Shown: positions 26,501 through 41,140, counted from the first letter of the stretch. The stretch: DNA of 64,000 nucleotides from Zhengitettix transpicula (GCA_037074705.1 CM073596.1:23286001-23350000), one strand, 5' to 3'. Numbers and translations are program-made. The notes: a model not told the origin generated them from the sequence alone.

Positions 26501-29500
26501 CCAATATGCTTCATTTCATATTTCATCTTTCCAAAAGTGCATTAGATGATTCTTAACAATTCCGCTGACGAAATCTGTTTCTTGTATAGATTTATAGACG
26601 TCGTAAACATTTTCTCTTACTTTCTTCTCTCTTTTTTTTAGTTTGTTTCCACAGCAATTTTCTTTTTTCACCAAGCTTAGGGAGAATCAGAATACAAAGA
26701 CCCAGTAGGTTTCCAACTAAGTGCTTTATAGAACAAGATATTAATGCAAGGGTAGAGTTCATTTGAGGCTGTGATTTAGAGGAAGTATTCCTGAAACAGC
26801 ATGAGCGAACGAAACTCGACCTTACGAGTAACAACAAGAGAAAACAATATGTCGGTCGTACAGCTACGTAATATGTAAATCAGCAAGAACTTTCCAGGTG
26901 CTGCCGCCCGCTCTATGAGAAGTTATCGGATTTCTAAACCGGGTCCGTGAAGAAATTTTTCTCACTAAGATCCATAACTCCGACTTAAGGACTTCTCAAA
27001 TGGAAGTAAATTTCACTTTGATTGTTACATAGCGCCAACTTCTTGTAAGGGTGAATTTTTTAGAGCCATCGTAACTTTTGTCATATACGTTGCTGCAATT
27101 ATTTTAATTTATGAGCTCATCCATTCTCAGTCACTCCCAAAAATAAAAGGGGAACGCACTATCGATATTACCTATGACAAAATAATTTAGGAGAAATAAA
27201 GAAACCAATTATTATAATATAGCATAATACCATTTTTTTGCATCAATGTATCCAAGTATATATATTTGAGTAATCTGTAATCTGTTCAAACCAGGATATT
27301 ACGTTGCTATTGCACGAGTTCAAAATATGTTAATAGCAGTATTTCTTTGCCGTATCACATAGAACACCATTGTATTTCATCAAGATTGCATCTCATTATG
27401 ATATGCTTACACAACAGAATATTTATAGTTTCGCAGAAGGTTATCTCTCTAGTAGAAGTTTTATTTGTTATCGACTCATTTTGAGAGACAGTATGAGAAA
27501 GAAAACCCTAAATGAATCAAGCGGCACAAGAAAGGTGAAAGTAACTCCTCAGAATTGTTCTACATTTCAATTGGAATAAAATATAAATGCTCTACATTTT
27601 CATAGACTTTCTTAGCTTATTTCTAGTTTCATGATTTTCTGTGCAAATAAATATGTAATTTCAGACTCAAGAAACAAATTGTTTCATCCGAATTAAATCT
27701 GTAGCAACTGCACTGTAATAAGCTTTAATGATTCTTGCAAATACTTAATAGGTAAGAGAAATTGGAACTGGAAACAATTAAGTAGTTTGTATGTGAGAGA
27801 GAGAGAATATTATTAATAGCACGAAGTAATTTCACAGGGCACTATAAAAACTGGAGAAGCTAATAATATTGGAGTAAAAACCTGAGAGTATGAAAAGATT
27901 TCTATTAACGTTCGTAATTTCTAAATGATATTTAATAGCTTTGGTTTCTCTTTTGGTGCGGGTTTCTGGTAAACATAATTCTACTGCCAACTTTTACTTT
28001 AGCCCTTCCTTGTTGAGCAAGAGTATTCTCGTAGTTCTTAATATTAAAAATACATGCGATACTCTTATTTGCGGCTGAACATAGTCTGTTTTATAATATC
28101 CAGGGACAGAGATTTGATTGAGTATTTAACCGTTATAGAATGCGACTTACATCCCAGGACCTACCAATTTCATTTTTCAGAGAAGTAGCGGTACAGTATA
28201 CTTTTATGTTTACCCGTAATTCTATAGACTTTTTATATTCTTCATAACTATAACCAAATATCAATCATTAACTTATATGAAATCCTGTTTTTAAACTCAC
28301 GTTTATTATTGGCTTCTCTTCGTTTTCCCCCAAGTTTTTCACTAAAGTATTTTATAACGTTAGAACTATTTTCTCACTTCCATTTCTACAACGTTTTCTA
28401 TCTTTCTCTTCGCCATTCATTTTAGTCCGGTTTCGTTTCTTGGCGGTTATCTTAATTTTGCGATATTTTAATATCGTTCCTTCACTCCGTTTTTTTTTTC
28501 ATTTTTTACCTTTTTCACGCTATTATTATTCCCAATCTTATTTAATCTTATTTATGCCATGCGCAAATTATAGGAAGAAAGTATTAACAAAGATAAAAGT
28601 GTTGCATCTTTTATCAGGAAAATACAGAACATAATATTCTGAAATTAATGGTGCTAAGAACAAGACGCCGAGTGGCTTACGGACGTTCGCCGATTAGTGT
28701 AGTGTCATCTATAAGATCACTAATTAATTTCCAATGCATGTTATCAAAATATTGTAAGCGTTAATAGGGAAACGTGATGTTGACAGTAATTCTTTTGACC
28801 TAATAATAGTGCTGTACCACAGTAATTACTTCGTTTCGATTGTCATTTTTATTCTCTGGAAGATTTAAAGTCAAGTGAAGTCTCAGAACCGGTTTCCTTG
28901 AGCGATGACTCTAAAAACCGTCGCAGCCGATGTCTTTTTGACACACACAGAAAAAAAAATCGAGTTACCGAAACGGAACTTGACGTGGCCTTGTCTCACG
29001 CAATAGACTTTGCTCCTTTTTGTTTCCGCGACTGAAACCTTCACGTGGGAGAGACTGCACACAATATGACAATACAAACCTCGCGTATTATGTCAAGAAC
29101 GAGTTAAATTGCGAGTGGACAACCGTATGATTTTTGACGTGACTGCAACACATCATTTCATGAAAATATATAACAAGTAACTGATTATGAAATCAGAAGG
29201 AGAAGAAACGATTCAGCATGTAAAGTAGACGAATTACTTTCTAGGTTTTCGATAAAAGGGAGCATGTCGCAATGATTAGGTATCACGCGGTTGTAGTCCA
29301 CAGATAAGTGGGAAGAGTTTTACCTTTCGGTCAGTAGGACCACTCGTGCAAAAAACTAAAAAAAACGTGTTTCAGGTGTGGGCCGCTATCGCCAACAAAT
29401 TAGAACGGCCAATAGCGCAAGCGGTAGGAATTTGCAATGCAGATTAGAAGCTGCTACCTTAGAGATAGCGCTCAACCAACGGTTCGGAAACTGATACACA

Positions 29501-32500
29501 CATAAATAATTGCCATATCCAGTTAGTTGATTGTACGTGGCTGTTATAAAATATATAGAAAAAAAGTGAATGTGGTCAATAATTTTACTATTTGAAGATT
29601 TGTTATTTCGGATCATGTCTACTTACTGGTTAACGGTTTAATGATTGCTTTACTGTTCAATCAACAGGGAAGGGGAACAACCTAGCTCTATTCCTCATTC
29701 ACAATTTTTTTTTCGTCATCAAAGACTATACAAAGCCAAGAGGTCTCAAACAACGCCTACACGACAACATGTTTCTTTGAAAGATTTCCCCAGTTTTGTA
29801 GTGTTTCCTTTTTGGTTACGATTTTTGTGACTGATTCGATGCTCTGGTCCATGTTCTTCAAATCCCAGTATATGCTACTCGATCCTACACTCTTCAAATA
29901 ACTAATATGTATACTGTGATTGCTGTATCTTCATTCCACCATTGAGTTAACCAAATCTCGACGTCTGGGTAACTTAGCTTGTCTTTTTGTTAGTGTGCTC
30001 CAAAGCTGCTTCCTGCCAACAGTGCTTATACTTTCTAAAACTCTCGTTTCTTACTTCATCCGTCCGTTCAAACTTTAACATTCTTTGTAGCTCCAGATTT
30101 CAAAAGCTACTCCTTTCAGACTTTCCAATTGAAGTTTACTATCAATTTTTTCTTGCTAGGGGGAGTTTAAAAAGGCTTTTTCCATTTTCTGATGGATTAA
30201 AAATGAATTGAACAAACGGAAAAGCAAAAACAAAGCTCGTCTGAGCGCATTTTCTGGGAACGATAAAATTATGCTCTGTAAATTTTATAAGCAAATCAAA
30301 CTATTGTTTAATAGTCATTAATTCTACGAAAAATTATGTGCTATTTCACTGAAAAAAATTAAATTAATGAAAATCTTGATTGCGAACTATTCTACCACAA
30401 AATATTTACGTTGATGAGACAACCGTTGTCATACCAATTTTTCAAAATTAGGGCCTAGTTATAATGGGAACATTTATATAACTTAGTATTCGTGAATCTT
30501 CTCTGTAGCACCAAATTTCAAAATCATCCTGTTATTTCTTTTAAAGGATGATTAAAATTGTCTATATATTTTCCACTACCTCCAATTTTACAAATTCCTT
30601 CACGCTCGTACTCATGATGGCAGGTTTGAAACGCTAATTCTTAGTATTATTTCTCCGAGATCAAAATAAACGCTTTAGTATGCACAGTAAAGATTTGCTC
30701 ACGGAGCCACACCTAAAGAACAGACTCATTATCGGTGTTATTGATTAATGATATAATGGAAAATAGCGTTTCCCGTCAACATGAAAGTCCTACTGCGAGG
30801 AAGCGGCACGAGGTAACTTAAAGTTTGCGAAAAGAAACTGCTTGCGTTGTGGAAAGACACAAAAGTAGCACCATTGTACTGAGAGAAAAAGATTGAGAAA
30901 GTGAGAGGGAGAGACAGAGAGGTTCAGAGAATATAAAAAAAAACTAACGAAATTGATAAAAGGGTGTATAAAAATAAAGTATTACCTTTATTAGAGTGGT
31001 ACAGAATAAACCAATTTACTCTCCTAGAAAAAAATATAATGAAAGAAAACAAAAAACCGTACGGGGACCTAAAAGGATACTATATAGTTTATACATTTAT
31101 TTATTTTATTGATAACAACGTCAGTAGTCTATATTGGAATACCTATTTATTTTAAACTTATCGAACGTTATTCTATAAAAAATTATTCGCGTCTCTCTAA
31201 CCTGGGGCATATTTGTTATTATTATAACGCTAGCGTCATCATACCATCAGATAACTGGATATGAAGGCTAAGCCACATGTAGGAACATAGTTAATTTTTC
31301 AAAGTGGCTGCACGAGGTAGAACCTGAGAAGTGTTTATGCAATAAATACGACTGAAAATTCTTCATAGTCAAATCAACACTCTGTAATAGCTGTATATAT
31401 ATATATATATATAGTTATTAGTAAATACAACTATATAATAGTTTATCTATGATATCTCATTGCAATAACTTAAATTATTTAGATAGTTCAAAAATTTAGG
31501 ATTCAACTTCAGTTTAAGACTTTTTTTCAAAACAATCAATTAAAAAAACATTCGGCTAAAATTTAGTCGTTTACCTCTCTGACGTCACTGAAGTAAAATT
31601 TTGGATAAAATCATTGTCAAAAAATGCTGTGACTGAGTGGCCCAGTCAATTGTTAAATTGATAAAATTTACATACTAATATGAAGAATTTCATATGTGTT
31701 ATTATGAAGAAGGGAAGACGGTAATTAATATCTTCTAATGTGAATTTGAAGTCCTTAAAATGGAGAATATCTGTTTGCGTTCGTTATAAATCAAAATGTT
31801 GTAAGTAAAAAAAATATATCCTTTTCGTAAGGAATAAATTAGTTTCAGAACTATTTGCTATCTCTTGCTCGTGCTGCAGTATTAAAGAGGTGGGACGAAA
31901 TACAATAATGTTTATAAATGCTTATAAAAAACAACTTGATGTAATGACGACGTGTGTTAATTTGAAATAAACATACATCAACCAGCAGGTTTTTTTATAA
32001 AAATATAATTTAATAAACCGTACGTTAATTATTCCGTCAAATAGTAGCTTTAACTTTTTTGTTTCAATCGTGTAAGAGTCGCGAAGTATCACATCCTCCG
32101 TGGATGGAGGATTACTCCTCATTACGTGATAATCAGGTGGTTTGGCGTTGCGTGCAGCCCGGTGCAGGAATAACACGGAGCGAGGACGCTAAGCGATGGA
32201 AGACCTTTTTGATCGCCTAAAATACTTCTCGTTATGAGACCGTGCCAACAATGAGAACGCACTTGCGTCACCGTTCGCGACTGCCTCCGCTCACCTTTAA
32301 CAAAGCTGCCGGTGCCAAGACCAGGTACCCCTCACCATCGCCGCCGCCCTTGCTTGCCCTAAATTTAAAGACTGAGCTCGGTACCGAGTCAATACTGCCC
32401 ACAGCCAAAATACACTACGGGCGGCGAAGTGAAACGCACTGGCCCAAGTCGTTACGCTTAGCAAGAATGTTAACAGCGGAAACCGTCACCTACGCAAGGA

Positions 32501-35454
32501 TAATTGGAATATGGACTGCTTGAATATGCCATGGTCACATGAAAAATTAAAATAGGTAGTTAACGTAAGCAATTCGTCTTAAGAAACGTAAAATTCATCA
32601 CAAGAGTGAAATTCGTAAGCTTTTAATTCGTCGTGAAATAGATACTTGGGTATTGCGACTTTTGATGATTCTGTATGGAGTAACTGCACAAATAAAGAGT
32701 TTTCAAACTAGTCATGTTTAGTCTAACAGAAGACTTCCCACAGTGGTCAGAATTTAAGACAACGTGCTAGAGTTTTCTATTCCTTTTCAGATGAAGTTGA
32801 GAGAAAATGGATCAGAGTCGAAGAAAATGGGGGTGTTTATTTCAGGAAAACGTGAATTATTATGGCGTAGTATTAGATACATTACAAAAATTTTCTATTC
32901 GTCTGTAGAACATATTTTTCTTTATCAACACAGACGACAGAAAGCCCTGAGGAATCTGTAACAAAGATCAATGAATAATGTTGGGCGTATCAAGTCAGTT
33001 CTGATTTAACTCTTGTCCATCCTGCCTGTTATTCAGATCCCCAGTCTTTTCATCTTCATCCGGCATTCCCAATTAGCATGTCACTGTACTGTGCCTTCCA
33101 TCATCGAGATGACTTCACTTAGATGTTTTTTAACTTAACTTTTCTTTATATTAGTGTGTTCCAAAACCACTTTCTTCTCTCGTTGTCGTCAAGTTTATTT
33201 TTCATTTATTGCATTGCGTTCCAAAGATTTCCTCAAAAAAACTCCATACGAACGTCGCGGAGATTACGAGTGAGTACTTTCGTCTGTTAAAATTTTTAGT
33301 GTGCATAATAACTACATAAGACTAGAACACGCTGTTTATTTCAGTTTTGGAAAAAATTGTGTGGTTTATTTCTGAATAATTTTATAAAAATTGTGTAACC
33401 CCAAATAAAGAAAAACTTATCCCCCTACCTCATCTTAATGATTCTCTTTCGCTGATAAGACTTTCTAAGAAAGTTGGATAATTAAGTTCTTAAATTATAC
33501 AATTAAATTAAAAAAACTATCGAATTATGCCTCTTTGTCAAATATATCTGCACTATACTTCGAAGGTAGTCTTTAAAAACCCTTTTTTTTTTGTGTGTGG
33601 AATCAACGTCCGCTACTGCCGTTTCTTCTCGTCCAAATGTTATCCTTTCAAAACGTTCCTTGTTTTTTGGAAGGGTCCAAATATGGCCTTATTGTTTAGC
33701 TTCTCTAGATAAATATTTAATAATTTTATTTAATAAATCTACTTATAAAAGCAAAATGGTAGTAACTGATAATAGTGTGAAAGGTTTACATTGTGCTATA
33801 ATTAAATTATGTGTATTTTTTAATTTAAATTACAACAAATTATGTTATATTGTTTTAAAAATCATAATATTTCGTTACCCATTATCAGACTCCCTCCAAC
33901 ATACTCATCATGAAAATTTGGAAATTTCGTTGTTGAGAAGGACGTCCTAAAAGAGGTTACTGTTCTAATTTACGAGTTATGACCGAGTCGTGTACATGCA
34001 ATTGTTTGTTTTCTTTTTGAATACTCTTCTAGTTGAGCAAGTTGAAGCCCGGTGGCTGAACCGCGATAATTGTTGATAAGTAAAAGCCATCCAATTACCA
34101 TGGGCCCGAATGAGATAATTTGTCTGTTGAGCAAACTGCTGCTGCTCGCATACGCACTCGCAATTACGTCAAGGTATCGCATTCCTTTCGTGCGCCATCT
34201 TTCACTACCTCCACCTCGGAGAATATGAGCGCCTTTTGCATAAAATTCCGCGGCTAGCAAACGTCAGGCCCGGATGATTTGCTAGGCCGTGTAATGAAAA
34301 CAGCATGAAGTACCCACATACTTCTCACTTACAGCTAATTCATCCTTCCTCAAAGGCATCGTAATGTTACATTTAATATATTTTAGAAGTGTTTAAAATT
34401 TCAGGAAGAAATTGCACTTCAATTATTATTATTCTGCCGTACGACAAGAACTTGTTCCGAAAATGTAGCTCACTGTTTAATATTCTCTTCAGCTTATGCA
34501 TTAAAATTCTAATATTTTCTTCTTTACTTGAAATTATTCATATGCTGAATCCTTCTTCAACTTTCTATAAAGCTTTTCATATTTATTTGTCCTTCAATTT
34601 CATGCACTCACGGTGGGTCCGATACAATTCACTGCTTTCCTCGGAAGAACTACCAATTTATATCTTGTTTCAACCACTTCTCTGGGTATACATAAATTTG
34701 CTACCTTGATAACTTTACCCGTCCATCTCCTGCACATCATTTTAAAGCTTCATGGCATTTCATTGCCTATGATATAATTTTGTATTTTGCCATTATGTAT
34801 ACAGTCATCATAGACAACAAGTAAAACGAAACCAAATGTAATTATGAGAAGATTATAAAATAAACTAATAATAATAAAATGTTAAATTAAAAATTCCAAG
34901 TATTCCAAACAAATTTGATAGACTTAGAAATGTTAAGATAACTTATACATTAAATACATTTTTTTTCTTCAAATTTAAATGTCAGATATCTACGTATGTC
35001 TGAAATAAGCATCTAAAAATAATTTCCTAAACATTGTTAGGAATCGTTAATACTAAAACAAAGGAATTTGGTAGTGTTTATAGAATACGAATTTCTGGCT
35101 TAGCTCTGCCCGTTTGAATAATATTTATGCAAAAGTGATTTTACGAGTCACCAGTTGTAATTATGGAAACTCTGTCGGAACCAGTGAACAATGGCGTTAC
35201 TTTGCATTCATGTTAGTTTGTCTCGTAGGAAATACAATGTAAATAAGGTTATGATTTAAGAATAATTAAAAATTTCCAGTCTATTAACATCCATAGTCAA
35301 AAGTTCTAACACGTATAAAAATATTATACATCATATAATGTACATATATGTATGTGTAACATAATTTCTATAAAATTAATTGATTTGCAGAAAACTAAAA
35401 AAGATTCGGAGGGATAATGTAACAGTATTAGTATCAGTCTCTAATAACATAGTA
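23521..35454. other. Intronic sequence, no recognised gene
   Basis: About 12 kb of AT-rich intron. Patches with balanced composition and no repeat character include 24180-24350 (with TAATTAA-type homeodomain-like sites), 28640-28760, 30700-30830, 32080-32520 and 33980-34300. These are candidates for conserved noncoding elements but cannot be tested from one sequence. The short open frames in this interval look random. Confidence 0.35.
31393..31413. repeat. (TA)n microsatellite
   Basis: A TA dinucleotide run of about 21 bp. Confidence 0.9.
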
Positions 35455-35820
35455 AGGTATTTGAAAGACGGGACGTGAAAGGAAAGCAAGTCAAGGGCTA
35501 ACTAGGGACCCTTGGCTATAGTTAAATGATTCAACCTGGAATTCGCCTAAAAGTGATACAGGGAAAACCTTCGAAAACATACATCAGGTAGGTCGGATTC
35601 TTGGTACTTGTCCCAAGCCTTTCCGATGACTGGAGTTATATTTGCTGTGGGGACACAGCATTCCCTTATCCATGCCTTGAGGCAGCTGGCCGACTCTTCC
35701 AATAGGAACAGCGTATATCTCTAACGGTAACATACACCTTTCAAAACTGACCGAGATGTCTCGGCTTATAGGAACCTTAGTTCATCCCCGCATCCTGGAC
35801 AAGCTTCCACAAGGATATCG
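35455..35820 (-). repeat. Short interspersed repeat, family X
   Basis: Shares the GGCTAACTAGGGACCCTTGG block, a CATCAGGTAGGTCGG block, GGGGACACAGCATTCCCTTA and GGCAGCTGGCCGACTCTTCC with the 23165 copy. It is older, judging by substitutions, and missing the T-rich head. Confidence 0.75.
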
Positions 35821-35828
35821 TTCTCTTT

Positions 35829-35965
35829 TTTTTTTCAGTGATAGGCTGAATGAGGATCACCAGTGGTGGCCTCTCCTTTTTAATGGCATAGGAAGAAGAA
35901 GAAGTGTTTCCGACAGGCTATTTATAGGGTAATCCACGTAGTGACCAGTCCTCTCTTATAGCATA
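35829..35965 (-). repeat. Two tandem head fragments of family X
   Basis: A T-run followed by GTGATAGGCTGAATGAGGAT and CTTTTTAATGGCATAGGAAG. About 75 bp later comes a second head fragment reading GACAGGCTATTTATAGGGTA and then CTCTTATAGCATAGGAAAG. Both are the T-rich end of the family, in the same orientation as all other copies. Confidence 0.65.
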
Positions 35966-36655
35966 GGAAAGTGACTGAAAGCTTGATACTGAGAAGTGGC
36001 ATGGCAGAAAATCTACGTCTTACGTTGGCAATTTTTGTTCCGCGATCGAAAAGCTCTTATGCTTTCAGATCACTGACTTTGCAATGGATTGCCTTCGACT
36101 TCGAAGTGACTTGACTTAATAGCAGACGCAGACCTATAGACGGAAACTTGGCAACAGCGCTCGCTACATATTTCTGCCCCCTTCTCCGCGTGTGTGAATA
36201 GTTATCATTGAGTCAACACAACCTCGGAGAGGACGCCGGTTGAAGACAATGGCGAAGCTAACAATGCATTCCCGCGCTACTCTGGAGTAGGTTGGAAAAG
36301 AGAAGAGAAGGAGAGAAGTGGTGGAGTTGGTGAGGGGATCGTCATAATCCACCCCCGCAAGGAGCTGCAAACAATTGCTTACCCACCCTTCTCTCCCAAA
36401 AGATTGCAGGTTCCATGAGTCGTATCTCGTTAAAAGCTTATTGATAACAAATGTGGAGCACGCAGTCAGCTCTTCGTCGAAGGTATGCTTGATCCTCAGC
36501 GTGATAGCAAGTCATGACCCCAAGAACCATGACTGTCGAGGCAAAGAACTGCATGACTCCAAGTCTCTTGAATGTGAAATTGTTTCTGGTGCATTAAGTT
36601 GAGAGAAGGGGCGTAAAATTTGTAAAACTGGTACCTGGTCACGGTCGAGAAATTA

Positions 36656-36940
36656 GTGTGGGAATCTTTGGCAACCAGACGGAAGAAAGATGGACTTTGC
36701 GCTCTATTTAAATCATACACGCGAAACAAAGAGTTACGATCGAAAAACCAACTTACATTGGCAGAGGTGACCTTAAATTTAAAATTAAAACGAAACTGCA
36801 AAACAGCAGACGTAAGGAAACTTTCATTCCTTAACAGATCGATAGTCAATTGGAACAATTTATCTGCAGCAGTGTTTGAGATGAATCTTCCAATAAGAAG
36901 GTTTAAGAATAATCTAAATACATTGGTGAAGTGTATTTTA
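36656..36940 (+). pseudogene. Non-LTR retrotransposon reverse transcriptase C-terminal relic
   Basis: The plus frame starting at 36656 encodes WESLATRRKKDGLCALFKSY, later KTADVRKLSFLNRSIVNWNN, then a short segment containing LSAAVFEMNLPIRRFKNNL. This matches the conserved tail of many arthropod LINE polymerases ('L.WESL..RR....LC.L.K.Y........YSF.NR.I..WN.LP......F...F.K.L'). The frame stays open into AT-rich 3' sequence up to 37096. No RT catalytic core precedes it, so it is 5'-truncated and dead. It runs antisense to the Musashi intron. Confidence 0.8.
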
Positions 36941-37096
36941 ATTATTATTTTCCCTCTTAATATAACTTTATGTCTATATTTTTCTTTAGTGAAAGTGTGG
37001 ACAAATATTGAGGAAATTTTTTTTATATTTGTTATACTTTACTTTATAAATATTTTTAAAACTGCCACCGGGATCGATCATAATTGTAGTTATTAA

Positions 37097-40000
37097 TATA
37101 CATGCATACAAATGCCGCTACAAATATTGATTCGTGAGCCCGCACCGAAGAACAACTAATAAATGCAAAACAATGGTAATTGTAAGGTCAATGGCGATTT
37201 ATCTACCACAATGCTTCTTTTCAGTTTTTGTGCAGATGTAACTATAACTTCAGTAGAATCATAGTTTTATTTGTTGTCCATATTTCCCCTCACGTAAAAA
37301 GGTAAACAGTGGAATAGAGTTATCTTCTTAATCAAATACGATTGATCCATGCTGGTTTCTCTATGAACTATAATCGTTGGCGCTCTCTACCCTTGATGTA
37401 AACAGCACGCCCATTTTAGCGACGCACATTGAGGTATGTAAATTTGTGGCCTGCGTTTAATTCAGTTAACCTTTTCGCCGAGGTCAAATGAATGCGTATT
37501 GGATAATTTAAACCACTGGTAAATTAATCTAGGGTAACGTTCCACTATAAATCAGAGTTGAGCTGGATGAAAACACACTACACTACGCTATTGCAGTTCT
37601 TAATATTAATAAATCAATGTTATCAATCTACAATTGCAGATACCAAATCCTCTCCCCCTTATGAAGAACAGAAATCTCAGGTTCAGACATCAGCAAATGT
37701 TCTCGTTCGTTATTACTAGCAGCTCTTAGAAAAACGATACTTAAAAAAGCAATGAAAACGGGAATTGACAGTGATTCTACTTTTCAGGCACAAGCTTTCT
37801 GCTGCTAAATTCTGGAAAGAAAAAATTATTGGATCCGTAGCCAACGTCACAGCTTCAAAACAGACTGAGTCTTTCTTTCTGGCGGGGAACTGAGAATGTT
37901 CTTTTCTAGCGTTAACGGGGAGGGGGGATAGATGGGGAAGGGGGACAGTAATAGTACTTTATAATAATATTAAACACTGACTTTCTTTGGTAAAATTTTT
38001 GTTGGCGAAAAATGCACATACATTTGTCGAAATATGGTAATAATAACAACAGAACACACTTATTTTAACTGAAAAACGATAGAAACAATTCTAAAAGTCA
38101 GGATAATGATTCTCGGTTAATAGGTAGGAACCAAGATAGTCCAGTGCTTCGAATCCTTACAATTCCTTTGTAAAAGCTATACATAAATTCGATATGAATC
38201 AATATTTTGTTACGTAAAAACTAATGGGTTTTACGCTTCAGTATTGAGTCTCCTAAAATTCTAATAATTTCTGCGTATTTAATTTAAATCAAAATATATC
38301 GAAAATATTTTAATTTTGAATTGCTATTACACTCTCCGTTAACCTAGACGAAGTATTTTATTATGACATGAAAATAATCATCTGTCCTGAAGTTTTAGTT
38401 GTGGTGTAAAATGTATGACTTTTGATACCATAATCAAACGAAATTAATCTGAAAAATGGTTCGGTTTACATCTTTGTTCTGACAAACTATTAACAATGAA
38501 GTTTAGTTTCCTGAAGTGCTGTTCCTTTCCTACACATTATTTCCATTTATTATGAAGATTCAAAATAAATACGAGTAGCGTATTTCGAAAAGAATAGTGT
38601 AGAGACTACTAGAACGAGTGAGAGTAAGGAGGCTTCCCATAGTGGCAAATTTTTATTTATTTTATTTTTTGGAGTAACAGGCAACAACGGAAAGTTTTAT
38701 TTGGTTCGAGGATCTTAAACAGCTGTAGAAAAAAAGTCAAAAACCGAAGTGTAACCCTAAATATTATATGTGAACCCAACCTGCTGTTGCTGGTAGCGGA
38801 TCCACCATCTGTCAACTTCACCCTCTTACAGGTATTTCGGCATCCTCTCACCCTACCTCATAGTTTTATCATCCTCCGCTGATACCATTCCTTTGGCTGG
38901 CGTCAACATCTTGTTATGATTATAAACATAAACCTCGATTTGCACTGAATCAATCACATCCGCGAACATTATCAACTAAGTACCCTGTTAATACTTCATT
39001 TCGAATGTTCATTTCCTGCTTCGTTTACAATCGTACTACATGCATACCGTATATATGACAAACCGATAACGTCGTGTACCAAGCAGATATTCCTCAGGGT
39101 GATTCTAATCCAGCTCATTGAATTTCTCCGAAGAATTTCTGTCACTATATAAATCACATCATTAGTCCCTCGGCATTTAATACCCTGAGAGTCAACTTTC
39201 GGTTTTATTATCCTTCTACAGCAAAATACTGTTATGCTTTCGTAGTATTTTTTTTCCTTTTGCCATAGTGTAATAAATTTTATCCAGTACCACAAATTAC
39301 TCATTAATTAACAAAAATTATTTAACAATATAAATATTACCTTAACTTAAATTAAATACGCTTTCAAACATCCATTTCCTTGGTTGGAGGTTATGAGATT
39401 AAAATTAAATTCGAAAGTATTGCAACCTAAACATAAAGATCTCTCGTCCCTCCTTATGTATTCGTTTAATCGGGGGCAACTTATATATACATACATATCA
39501 AACTGGATATAAAATCATAATTAATAGAACCGATGGATAACCGTTAAACACCACAAGTTACTCGTAGAACTAATTTAGTGGGGTCACAAATTTGTTGTAA
39601 TATCTCACATGTTACCTACTGAAACGGTCTACGATGGTAAAAATTGAGTTTTCTCAGTGAATCGAAACTTGAAGCACAGATTTCGTCAAGTGTAAGAGTA
39701 TAACGAAGATACGAGAGGCGCTCTTTAAAAAAGTTAGAAAATTTTAACTTTCAAAGATTATTTGAAGCGGCAATACGTTATTCACTGATATTCTTTCACT
39801 GCCACATTTTGGTTTACATGATTTATATTTTTAAGGTTTTTTTTACGTTTAATTAGATTGAATTTAGTAACAAATATTTGCTGTAGCTAGATATCAGGGT
39901 AACATAATGTAAAGAGTATGCGGACAGTTGCTGGAGAAAATTGTAGAGATATAGGTGAACAATAATTTTTCTAAAAAAATCAAAGAATCCAAAATAATTA

Positions 40001-41140
40001 CTGTACTTTAGACGAAACAAATGACAAATAGCATATTGTATGGCATAACTGAAACTAATTCATCTTAATATAAAAATTTTACATTCTTTAATCTTTGCAT
40101 TCTATCCTCGTAGGCTAATTCATCGCTCAACTACTATTACAGTATTACAAATATCGAACAAATTACAATATTTTTAATGCATAGCGGACAAGTATTTGTA
40201 CAGCCGCAAATAACAGATTTTTCGAGCTGTGATGAAGAGACGAGCAGTATATACACTTAATGAAAACGCAACTTAAAATCAACGAGTACTCGTAAGTCAA
40301 AAATCCAATGGAAATTATTTTTAACGTCTATTCGTCCATCACTCTCTTAGATTAAGTAATTTACAACCCGCATTGTCATTCATTGTTCACCCTCTCATAA
40401 CGCAGGTCTTTGTTCGAAGCGTTAGAAGGGCGGTATCTACCGGCAGGATTTGGAATCAATGGTGTCTTCTCCCGTGGTGAGAGCATCATCTCTTCTCCTT
40501 CCTCCCCCACAACTCATACCGGTTCTCTCCCATGTGTGTGTTTTGGTGAAAGGATATGTACGTAACGCACTTACTGTGCTGCCGGAAATGCGGGCGGAAC
40601 AAGCCCTTAGAAGAGCTTCCTCCTGGGTTTACGATCACACTCCAGCGCGAAAATAGTTAAAATCCAGCCTACTTGTAAAAACTTCATCCTTTTACAACAT
40701 ATTACTTACGTATATTAATGTAAATTTTGTAACAGAAAATAGAGAGGAATAAGTCAGGCATTAGGATAGTGATCTTGACAAATTACAAAATTACTTGTAT
40801 TTATCTGTCTATGTATTCAAATCCAGCTTTATCCTCTTTTTTGATAAAGAATGGTATAATGCAATCCAATATATCTGTGTAATTATCCCTCTGCATCGAA
40901 AAAGTAAATCTTAATGGAATTATGTTTTTAAATATAAGATGTTATCAATTTTTCTACAAAATCTGACGGATTACGTTAACACGTTTCTGAGTACAGTCAA
41001 AATCTAGTTAAACACGATTTTTAATTGAACGGAATAGAACAACATTTAATGAAATTACTTTAAAAAATATGTACTCAGTCATCTAAAACAAATTTGTGAG
41101 AATAATTTATGAACATATACATCAGCACTTGAACGTTTTT
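37097..41140. other. Intronic sequence, no recognised gene
   Basis: AT-rich intron with a balanced-composition patch at about 37370-37510, a G-quadruplex motif at 37917 and a small head fragment of repeat family X at about 38661-38690. A GC-richer patch at 40390-40660 holds a 68-residue plus frame without a recognisable domain. Confidence 0.35.
37917..37944 (+). other. G-quadruplex motif
   Basis: Four G-tracts of 4, 6, 4 and 5 bases are separated by loops of 1, 6 and 2 bases. This satisfies the usual G3+N1-7 rule with tracts long enough for four tetrads. It lies on the plus strand, the template strand for Musashi. Confidence 0.8.

Noticed and set aside
32242..32523. 93-codon plus frame in a GC-rich patch
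   Set aside because: No recognisable family, no splice sites flanking it, composition alone can explain the openness.
36496..36858. 120-codon minus frame opposite the LINE relic
   Set aside because: Shadow of the LINE reverse transcriptase reading frame on the plus strand.
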